Source of the DNA: Trueperaceae bacterium
GTDB lineage: Bacteria > Deinococcota > Deinococci > Deinococcales > Trueperaceae
Length of the DNA: 11,619 nt
NCBI GenBank assembly: GCA_007130355.1
Contig: SLSQ01000036.1
Location: forward strand, 1-11,619
Reading direction: 5' to 3'
Shown piece by piece: positions 5,963 through 11,619 of this stretch; the stretch's first letter is position 1, and each line of letters starts with the position of its first letter. A program made the translations under genes and the position numbers. Below the pieces are notes generated by a model. That model did no database searches. It saw only the letters and a list, made by a program, of their open reading frames with translations, and was not told where the DNA came from.

Positions 5963-6858
5963 CCCCGGCCGCCGCTCCCCACCTCCCGGTCCTGCTCGAC
6001 GCCTGCGTCGAGGCGCTCGCGCCCGGACCGGACCGCTGGATGGTCGACGCCACCTTCGGCGCCGGCGGGCACGCCCGCGCCCTCCTCGCGGCCGGATCGC
6101 CGGTGCTGGCGATCGACCGCGACCCGAGCGCCGAAGCGCGCGCCGCAGCGATCATGGACCCGAACTTGCGCTTCGTCGCCGGCGACTTCCGCGAACTCGA
6201 GACGCTCCTCGCCCAGGCCGACGTCCCGGCGCCGCACGGGGTGCTCATGGACCTGGGCGTGTCGTCGATGCAGCTCGACGAGGGGGAGCGCGGCTTCGCC
6301 TTCCGCCACGACGGGCCGCTCGACATGCGCATGAGCGGCCGCGGCCCCTCCGCGGCCGACCTCGTCGCCGAGCTCGACGAGCCACGCCTCGCCGCGATCC
6401 TCCACCGCTACGGAGAGGAGCGGCACAGCCGACGGCTGGCCCGCGCCATCGTCGCCGCCCGCGAGGAGCGCCCGATCCGGACCACCGGCGAGCTCGCCGA
6501 GGTGATCCGCGCGGCGTACCCCGGCGGTCCGCGCCGCGACCACCCCGCCCGACGCACCTTCCAAGCGCTCCGCATCGTCGTCAACGACGAGCTCGCCGCC
6601 CTCGAGGAGGGCCTCGAAGCGGCGGCGCGGGCGCTGGCGCCGGGCGGCCGCCTGGCCGTGATCGCCTACCACAGCCTCGAGGACCGGATCGTGAAGCACC
6701 ACTTCCGCGGCGCTCGGCGGCTCGAACCGTGCACGAAGCGTCCCCGCACCGCCAGCGACGCCGAGATCGCCGCCAACCCGCGCGCCCGCGCCGCCAAGCT
6801 GCGCGTCGCCGAGAAGCGGTCCGAAGCGGCGAACGATCCGCGGGAGGAACGGCCGTGA
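5959..6858 (+). CDS. rsmH: 16S rRNA (cytosine-1402-N4)-methyltransferase RsmH
   Basis: A 299-residue RsmH (formerly MraW), which uses S-adenosylmethionine to methylate N4 of C1402 in 16S rRNA at the decoding site. Motifs seen: HLPVLL at 8-13, the SAM-binding DATFGAGGHAR at 30-40, the acidic end of the next strand (LAIDRDP, 50-56), DLGVSSMQLD at 98-107, LDMRMSG at 121-127, HPARRTFQALRIVVNDEL at 195-212, AYHSLEDRIVKHHFR at 236-250 and NPRARAAKLRVAEK at 273-286. All family blocks are present. The start overlaps the mraZ stop (ATGA), with GGAG 8 nt upstream inside mraZ. Its end overlaps the GTG start of ftsL. Confidence 0.97.
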   Translation: MTPAAAPHLPVLLDACVEALAPGPDRWMVDATFGAGGHARALLAAGSPVLAIDRDPSAEARAAAIMDPNLRFVAGDFRELETLLAQADVPAPHGVLMDLGVSSMQLDEGERGFAFRHDGPLDMRMSGRGPSAADLVAELDEPRLAAILHRYGEERHSRRLARAIVAAREERPIRTTGELAEVIRAAYPGGPRRDHPARRTFQALRIVVNDELAALEEGLEAAARALAPGGRLAVIAYHSLEDRIVKHHFRGARRLEPCTKRPRTASDAEIAANPRARAAKLRVAEKRSEAANDPREERP

Positions 6859-7181
6859 TCCGCCGGATGCTGCTGCGGGCCGTGCCCGCCTACCTGGTCC
6901 TCGCCCTGGTCCTCGCCGCGCTCGGCGCGCAGAACCAACGGCTGCTCGCCGAGGAGCTCGCCCTGATCGACGAGCGGGAGCGGATCCGCCGCGAAGGGAT
7001 CGCCCTGCGCGCCGAAGCGACCGCCGTCCAAGGACCGCTGGCGGTGGCGCGCTGGGCCCAGGAGCACGGGATGGTGCCCGCCCCCGAGGCGGAAACGAGC
7101 GAACACGTGCTGGCGCTGCCCGCGCCGGAACCGGCGCCCGATGCGGGCGGCGGAGTGGAGGTACGGACCGTATGGCGGTGA
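6855..7181 (+). CDS. ftsL: FtsL-like septal membrane protein
   Basis: A 108-residue bitopic membrane protein in the position of ftsL, between rsmH and ftsI. FtsL forms a coiled-coil complex with FtsB (DivIC) and FtsQ (DivIB) that activates the septal peptidoglycan synthase FtsW-FtsI. Visible parts are a short basic N-terminus (VIRRMLLR), one membrane segment at about 9-25, a charged helical region with heptad character at about 26-65 (QNQRLLAEELALIDERERIRR), then a short GPLAVARWAQEHGMVP motif like the FtsL C-terminal Leu/Pro region, and an Ala/Pro-rich tail. Sequence identity in this family is always low, so the call rests on size, topology and position. The start is GTG 6855, overlapping the rsmH stop (GTGA), with GGAGGAA 6 nt upstream. 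Its end overlaps ftsI by 10 bp. Confidence 0.85.
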   Translation: MIRRMLLRAVPAYLVLALVLAALGAQNQRLLAEELALIDERERIRREGIALRAEATAVQGPLAVARWAQEHGMVPAPEAETSEHVLALPAPEPAPDAGGGVEVRTVWR

Positions 7182-8578
7182 CCCGCGAAGGAACCCCACC
7201 GGAGACGCTCGAACTGCGGCTGACGCGGCGACCGTTGCTGCTCCTGCTGTTCGCGCTGCCGCTCGTGACCTCGCTCTTCGGCTTCGGCATGCAGCAGACC
7301 GGCGCCCCGATCTGGCCCACGCCGCCGACGGTCGCACCGGAACGGGGCCGCATCGTCACCGGGGACGGCACCGTCTTCGCCGAAGGCTCCGTCGACGCCC
7401 GCCGCTGGCCCCAGGGCACCCTCGCGGCGCAGACGATCGGCTTCAGCGGCCGCGTCCAGCCGGACGGTCGCTACGGGCTCGAGGGACTCGAGTACGCCCT
7501 CGACGCCCACCTGCAGACCGGCGCCGACGCGGTCGTCACCCTCGATCCGGTACTGCAGTCCGCTTCGGAACGCCACCTCGCCGCGGCGATCGAGGAGCAC
7601 GAGGCGGAGAACGGGTCGGTCGTGATGCTCGAGGTCGGCAGCGGCCGAATCCTCGCCGCCGCCAGCCACCCGACCTTCGACCCGAACGACCGTTCCGGCG
7701 CCGACCGGCTCGCCATGACGAACCAGGCGTTCCTCAACCAGTACGAACCGGGCTCCGTCATGAAGCCGTTCGTGATCGCCTCGTTGTTGCAGGCCGGGCG
7801 CCTCGACGCCACCGAGCCGATCGACGCCCCGCCCACCCTGCGCGTCGGCGCCAAGACGTTCCGCGACGTCGCCGTCCACGACCCGGTCCTGGACGCCTCC
7901 GACGTGCTCCGCTACAGCAGCAACACCGCCATGCTGCGCCTCACCGAACGGTTCGCGCCCCACGAGCTGCACGCCTGGTACCGCCACTTCGGGTTCGACG
8001 CCTCGGTCCCGATGCGCTCGGCGTTCACCCGGCCCGGCTCGATCGTCGATCCCGACGCCTGGGTGCCGCAGGATCAGGCGAGCATCACGATCGGCCAGGC
8101 GATGACGACCACCCCCCTCCAGCTCGCCGCCGCCTACTCGGTGTTCGCGAACGACGGCGTCTACGTCGCCCCGCGCCTGGTCGAGGCCGAGGAACCGCTC
8201 GACCGGCGCCGCGTGCTCGACGCCGACGTGTCCCGCACCGTCCGCGACATGCTGATCCACACCGTCGAGGGCAGCGGGCTGAACGCCTCGCGCATCCCCG
8301 GCGTCCGCACCGCGGGCAAGACCGGCACCGCCGACATCTGGTCGTCGGAGCACGGCACCTACCCGGACGGCTGGTACTCCCTCACCTTCGCCGGCTTCTT
8401 CCCCGCCGACGCCCCGGAGGTGGTGATGGTCGTGATGCTCCAGAAGCCACGCGTCAACACCTCGAGCACCTACGTCGCCGCGCCGCTCTTCCGCGCCATC
8501 GGCAGCGAGGTCGTCGCGCACTGGGGCGTCGCGCCCGAACCGGACCCGCTGATCGCCGGAGCCACCGACCTCCCGTGA
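7172..8578 (+). CDS. ftsI: Class B penicillin-binding protein FtsI (PBP3-like)
   Basis: A 468-residue septal DD-transpeptidase that cross-links peptidoglycan at the division site. It has a cytoplasmic N-terminus, one membrane helix at about 21-39, a short pedestal with RGRIVTGDG (58-66) and YGLEGLEYALD (101-111), and the transpeptidase domain with the nucleophile in SVMK (S195, K198), SSN at 249-251 and KTGT at 383-386. No PASTA domain is present. It is about 120 residues shorter than E. coli FtsI, mostly in the pedestal. Whether it is the divisome or the elongation enzyme is decided by position beside ftsL. The start is ATG 7172, inside the end of ftsL, with GGAGGT 9 nt upstream. It is followed by a 55-bp gap before murF, the only real gap in this cluster. 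Confidence 0.94.
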   Translation: MAVTREGTPPETLELRLTRRPLLLLLFALPLVTSLFGFGMQQTGAPIWPTPPTVAPERGRIVTGDGTVFAEGSVDARRWPQGTLAAQTIGFSGRVQPDGRYGLEGLEYALDAHLQTGADAVVTLDPVLQSASERHLAAAIEEHEAENGSVVMLEVGSGRILAAASHPTFDPNDRSGADRLAMTNQAFLNQYEPGSVMKPFVIASLLQAGRLDATEPIDAPPTLRVGAKTFRDVAVHDPVLDASDVLRYSSNTAMLRLTERFAPHELHAWYRHFGFDASVPMRSAFTRPGSIVDPDAWVPQDQASITIGQAMTTTPLQLAAAYSVFANDGVYVAPRLVEAEEPLDRRRVLDADVSRTVRDMLIHTVEGSGLNASRIPGVRTAGKTGTADIWSSEHGTYPDGWYSLTFAGFFPADAPEVVMVVMLQKPRVNTSSTYVAAPLFRAIGSEVVAHWGVAPEPDPLIAGATDLP

Positions 8579-8587
8579 CCGGTCGCG

Positions 8588-8607
8588 TCGGCCGCACGCG
8601 CGGCCGG
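8588..8607 (+). other. Hairpin between ftsI and murF
   Basis: CGGCCGC (8589-8595) pairs with GCGGCCG (8600-8606) around the loop ACGC, with a G-U closing pair. It lies in the only gap of the dcw cluster. No T-tract follows, so it is not a standard terminator; it might tune read-through or protect the mRNA end. A TAGCGT at 8617-8622 could be a weak internal -10 box. Both readings are tentative. Confidence 0.3.
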
Positions 8608-8633
8608 ACGGCCGGGTAGCGTAGGGGACCGCC

Positions 8634-9989
8634 ATGGCCCCATCGGACGTTTCCCCTACCCCCCGCCCCTGGACCCTGGCCCAGGTCGCCGCCCTCCTCG
8701 GTACGGCCGCTCCCGGCGTCGACGCCGGACCGATCCACGGAGCGACGCACCACAGCGGACGCGTCCGCCCCGGCGACCTCTTCTTCGCCCTGCCGGGCGC
8801 CGCCGGGCACGGGATCGAGCACGCCGACGCCGCCCTCGAGGCGGGCGCCGCCTGGGTCGTGTCCGATCGGCCGCATCCGCGCGGCCTCCACGTCCGCGAC
8901 CCGGGTGCGGCCCTGTTGCGCCTCGGCGGCTGGGCGCGGGCACGCCTGCGCGGACCGGTGGTCGCCGTCACCGGCTCCGCCGGCAAGACCACCGCCAAGG
9001 GCCTGCTGGCCGCCGCGCTCGACGCCGACGCCAGCGAAGGGAACCTGAACACCCCGCATGCGCTCGCCGGACGCCTGATCCGCGCCCACGCCGACGGGCG
9101 CCGGCGGCCGCTCGTGCTCGAGCTCGGCATCGACCGACCGGGCGAGATGGCCGACCTGGCCGTCCTGGTCCGACCCGACCTCGCGCTGCTGACGGTGATC
9201 GGCCCCAGCCACCTCGACGCCCTCGGCGACCGCGCCGGCGTGGCGCGCGAGAAGTCGGTGCTGCTGCGCGCCGCGCCGCGCGCCTTCGCGGCGGCGCGGA
9301 CCTGGCCCGACCTGGCGGCCGACCTGGCGGAGCGCACGGTGCCGTACGCCCTGAGCGACGCGGCGACCGCCCCCGAAGGTACGGCCGCGGCGGAGTTCGT
9401 GGGGCGGCTCGGCGGCGAGCCGCTCGCGCCGGTCCTCGAGCTTCTGCGGCCGACGGTTCTGCAGGTGCCCCTCCCCTGCCTCGGTCGCGGCGCGGCCGAG
9501 AGCGCGGTCGGGGCACTGGCCGTCGCCGAGGCGCTCGGACGGGCGCTTCCGGACGCCGCCGGCCGCCTCGCGCAGGCGACGCTCGAGGAGGGCCGGCTCA
9601 CCGTCCGGCGTGCCGGCGGGCGCACCGTCATCGACGACGCCTACAATGCGAACCCCGCCTCGGTGCCCGACGCCCTGGCGACGTTGCGGGCCGGACCGGC
9701 GCCCCGCCTGGCGCTGCTCGGCGACATGCGCGAGCTGGGGGTGGAGAGCGCCCGGCACCACCGCGCCCTCGGCGAAGCGACCCGCGACCTGGACCGGGTG
9801 CTGTTCGTCGGAACCGAGGGGGCGGCGGTCCGCGCCGGGAACCCGGCGGTCGAACTCGTGAGCGCCGACGAGGCGGCCTCCGTGCTCGAACGCCTCCCGC
9901 ACGCCGGGACGGTCCTGGTCAAGGCGTCCCGGTCGCTCGGGTTCGAACGGTTCGTGCGCCAGCTGACGCGGCCGGAGGTGGCACGGTGA
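8634..9989 (+). CDS. murF: UDP-MurNAc-tripeptide--D-Ala-D-Ala ligase MurF
   Basis: A 451-residue Mur ligase that uses ATP to add D-Ala-D-Ala to the UDP-MurNAc-tripeptide in the cytoplasm. The N-terminal domain has the MurF signature RVRPGDLFFALPG (43-55). The central ATPase domain has the P-loop VTGSAGKTT (112-120), NLNTPHA (137-143), ELGIDRPGEM (163-172), and HLDALG with EKS (193-208). The C-terminal domain has IDDAYNANPAS (333-343) and LGDMRELG (362-369), both typical of MurF, and KASRSLGFER near the end. No active-site residue looks missing. The start is ATG 8634, with AGGGGA 5 nt upstream. Its TGA overlaps the GTG start of mraY. It follows ftsI directly; in many bacteria murE lies between them. 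Confidence 0.96.
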   Translation: MAPSDVSPTPRPWTLAQVAALLGTAAPGVDAGPIHGATHHSGRVRPGDLFFALPGAAGHGIEHADAALEAGAAWVVSDRPHPRGLHVRDPGAALLRLGGWARARLRGPVVAVTGSAGKTTAKGLLAAALDADASEGNLNTPHALAGRLIRAHADGRRRPLVLELGIDRPGEMADLAVLVRPDLALLTVIGPSHLDALGDRAGVAREKSVLLRAAPRAFAAARTWPDLAADLAERTVPYALSDAATAPEGTAAAEFVGRLGGEPLAPVLELLRPTVLQVPLPCLGRGAAESAVGALAVAEALGRALPDAAGRLAQATLEEGRLTVRRAGGRTVIDDAYNANPASVPDALATLRAGPAPRLALLGDMRELGVESARHHRALGEATRDLDRVLFVGTEGAAVRAGNPAVELVSADEAASVLERLPHAGTVLVKASRSLGFERFVRQLTRPEVAR

Positions 9990-10969
9990 ACCCGTGGTGG
10001 ATCGTCCTGGTCGCCGCCTTCGCCTCCTGGACGGCGTGCGGCGCCTTCCTCGGCGCCGCCCGCCGACGCGGTTGGGGCAAGGCGGTCCGGCACGACGGCC
10101 CCTCCGGCCACCGCGGCAAGGAGGGCACGCCCACCATGGGCGGCGCCGCCTTCCTCGCCGCGTCGCTGGCGATCGTTGCGTCGGTCGCGATCTGGGCGCC
10201 GCTCCCCGCCCCGCCGCAGCTGCCGTTCGCGCCCGCCCCGGCCGGCGCCCACCTGCTCGGGTCGGGCCTGATCGCGCTGCTGGCGTTGATCGCGGCGAGC
10301 GCGCTCCTCGGCCTGTGGGACGACCTGGCCTCGCTGCGGCGCAAGCGCGCCGCCCTCGACGGTCAGGACGCCAGCACCGGCGTGCTCGCGCGCTGGCGCC
10401 TGGCGGGCCAGGGCGCCGTCGCCCTCGGCTTCTCGTTCTGGGCCGTCGCCGCCGGCCACGCGGCGTTCGGCGTGCCGTGGCTCGACCTGCTCCTGTTCGC
10501 GTTCGTGATCACCGGCACCGTGAACGCCTTCAACATGACGGACGGCCTCGACGGCCTCGCCGCCGGCACCGCGGCGATCGTGCTGCTCGCCTTCTGGGGC
10601 GACCCGCTCGCCGCCGCCCTGATCGGCGGTCTGCTCGGCTTCCTCTGGTACAACGCCCACCCCGCTCGCCTGTTCATGGGCGGCGTCGGCTCCGAAGCGC
10701 TCGGCGCCGCCGTCGCCGGCCTCGCGATCGTGCACGGCGACGTCTGGCGCCTGCCGATCGTGGCGCTCGTGCCGATGGTCGAGGTGCTCTCCGTCATGGC
10801 CCAAGTGAGCTGGTTCCGCGCTACCGGCGGCGGGCGGCTGTTGCGGATGAGCCCGCTCCACCACCACTTCGAACTGATCGGCTGGCCCGAAACGCGCGTG
10901 GTCGCCCGCTTCTGGATCGTGACCGCCCTCGCGGTCGCCGTCGGCGTCGCCAGCCGAGGCTGGTGGTGA
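9986..10969 (+). CDS. mraY: Phospho-MurNAc-pentapeptide transferase MraY, altered active site
   Basis: A 327-residue polytopic membrane protein that moves phospho-MurNAc-pentapeptide from UDP to undecaprenyl phosphate, making lipid I. About ten hydrophobic segments alternate with cytoplasmic loops. Family motifs: DGPSGHRGKEGTPTMGG (37-53), LWDDL (D112, D113), GTVNAFNMTDGLDGLAAG (177-194), NAHPARLF (223-230) and HHHFELIGWPE (292-302). Two positions differ from the family: the invariant Asp of FMGDxGS is Gly at 233 (FMGGVGSEALG), and the Lys of ARWK is Arg at 138. In characterised MraY enzymes that Asp is a catalytic/Mg2+ residue, so the change is notable; a sequencing error (one base, GAC to GGC) is possible. 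The start is GTG 9986 overlapping the murF stop, with GGAGGTG 5 nt upstream. Position between murF and murD supports the name strongly. Confidence 0.94.
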   Translation: MNPWWIVLVAAFASWTACGAFLGAARRRGWGKAVRHDGPSGHRGKEGTPTMGGAAFLAASLAIVASVAIWAPLPAPPQLPFAPAPAGAHLLGSGLIALLALIAASALLGLWDDLASLRRKRAALDGQDASTGVLARWRLAGQGAVALGFSFWAVAAGHAAFGVPWLDLLLFAFVITGTVNAFNMTDGLDGLAAGTAAIVLLAFWGDPLAAALIGGLLGFLWYNAHPARLFMGGVGSEALGAAVAGLAIVHGDVWRLPIVALVPMVEVLSVMAQVSWFRATGGGRLLRMSPLHHHFELIGWPETRVVARFWIVTALAVAVGVASRGWW

Positions 10970-11619
10970 CGCCCGAGCCGCCCGTCCTGCTCTACGGGCT
11001 CGGCCGCAGCGGACTGGCGGCCGGCCGCCTGGTCGTGCGGCAGGGGGGCACCGTGGTCTGGTACGACGCCGCCCCCGACGGTCCCGCCCACCGGGAGGCC
11101 GCCGCCGAAGGCTGGCGGCGCGCCGACGATCCGCTCGCCACGCAAGCCACCGTCTGCATCGCGGCGCCGGGCGTGCCGATCGACCACCCGCACCTGCAGG
11201 CCCTGCGCCACCAGGGGACCGAGACGATCGGCGAGGTCGAATGGGTGCACCGCACCGTCGACGCGCCGATCGTGGGCGTGACCGGCACCGCCGGCAAGGG
11301 CGAGGTCACCCGCTGGGTCCGCGACCTGCTGACGGCGTCCGGCGTTCCCGCCGAGGCGGGAGGGAACCTCGGTCCGGCGCTCGCCGCCGTCGCCGCCCCC
11401 GGACGCTGGCTGGCGACCGAACTCTCCTCGTTCATGCTCGAGCGCTGCCCCACCCTGCACCCGAGGGTCGCGGCGGTCACCGTGCTCGGTCGGGACCACC
11501 TGGACCGGCACGGCACCGTCGCCGCCTACCACGCGGTGAAGCGGCGCCTGCTCGCGCACCTCGGCCCGGACGACGTGGCGGTGCTGAACGCCGACGACCC
11601 GTACCAGCACGACTGGCAC
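10966..11619 (+). CDS. murD: UDP-MurNAc-L-Ala--D-Glu ligase MurD (partial, 3' end missing)
   Basis: The first 218 residues of MurD, which adds D-Glu to UDP-MurNAc-L-Ala. The N-terminal nucleotide-binding fold is clear (LLYGLGRSGLAAGRL, 8-22), followed by AAPGVPIDH (66-74). The ATPase domain has VGVTGTAGKGEVT (103-115), GGNLG (132-136), ELSSFMLE (152-159), DHLDRHGT (177-184), the Lys expected to be carbamylated in YHAVKRRL (K192) and NADDP (208-212). The P-loop is unusual: the family has GTNGKTT, while here Thr after the Lys is Gly and the next is Glu. The start is GTG 10966 overlapping the mraY stop, with GAGG 6 nt upstream. The C-terminal domain is beyond the window, so later genes of the cluster cannot be seen. 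Confidence 0.92.
   Translation, partial: MTPEPPVLLYGLGRSGLAAGRLVVRQGGTVVWYDAAPDGPAHREAAAEGWRRADDPLATQATVCIAAPGVPIDHPHLQALRHQGTETIGEVEWVHRTVDAPIVGVTGTAGKGEVTRWVRDLLTASGVPAEAGGNLGPALAAVAAPGRWLATELSSFMLERCPTLHPRVAAVTVLGRDHLDRHGTVAAYHAVKRRLLAHLGPDDVAVLNADDPYQHDWH

Noticed and set aside
7141..8619. Plus-strand open frame of 492 codons overlapping ftsI in another frame
   Set aside because: Arg/Pro-rich translation without motifs; the ftsI frame carries SVMK, SSN and KTGT at the expected spacing.
6890..9631. Open frame of more than 900 codons on the minus strand across ftsL, ftsI and murF
   Set aside because: It is antisense to three genes with intact motifs and overlapping junctions; its composition is Arg/Ala/Ser-biased and shows no domain.
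10363..11619. Minus-strand open frame opposite mraY and murD reaching the window edge
   Set aside because: Shadow frame: no start signals or domain, and it is antisense to two well-supported Mur-pathway genes.

Overview
The window is very GC-rich, densely coding chromosomal DNA with housekeeping content. I see no mobile element, phage gene, CRISPR array or tRNA gene. The best guess for the host is Deinococcota, possibly a Truepera-like lineage. This is inferred from a short class B penicillin-binding protein, a division/cell-wall (dcw) cluster in which murF directly follows ftsI with no murE between, promoters that read as extended -10 boxes without a -35, and two genes whose -10 box lies so close to the start codon that their mRNA should be leaderless. 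No single marker proves it.

Layout. Bases 1-735 (minus strand): the N-terminus of a response regulator (runs off the left edge) preceded by luxS. Bases 852-1373 (plus): a NYN/LabA-type PIN-like protein, divergent from luxS. Bases 1446-3470 (minus): complete NAD-dependent DNA ligase ligA, convergent with the NYN gene. Bases 3538-4817 (plus): a secreted BMP/PnrA-family substrate-binding protein with its own promoter and a strong terminator. Bases 4818-5240 (plus): the RNase P RNA gene rnpB, whose promoter abuts the preceding terminator, followed by its own terminator. Bases 5382-11619 (plus): the start of the dcw cluster, mraZ-rsmH-ftsL-ftsI-murF-mraY-murD (murD runs off the right edge).

The dcw genes act together. 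MraZ is the cluster's transcription regulator, and three TGGNN boxes at an exact 10-bp period lie just upstream of its promoter. RsmH methylates 16S rRNA. FtsL and FtsI belong to the septal peptidoglycan synthase complex. MurF, MraY and MurD make the peptidoglycan precursor. Most junctions are 4-10 bp stop/start overlaps, which points to translational coupling; the one break is a 55-bp gap with a hairpin between ftsI and murF.

I did not find a clearly new multi-gene system. The observations most worth checking are: (i) MraY has Gly where the family has its active-site Asp (FMGD becomes FMGG); (ii) MurD has a P-loop ending GKGE instead of GKTT; (iii) four promoters share the nonamer TGCTAYNYT with no -35; (iv) a complete MraZ operator and a structured mraZ leader.
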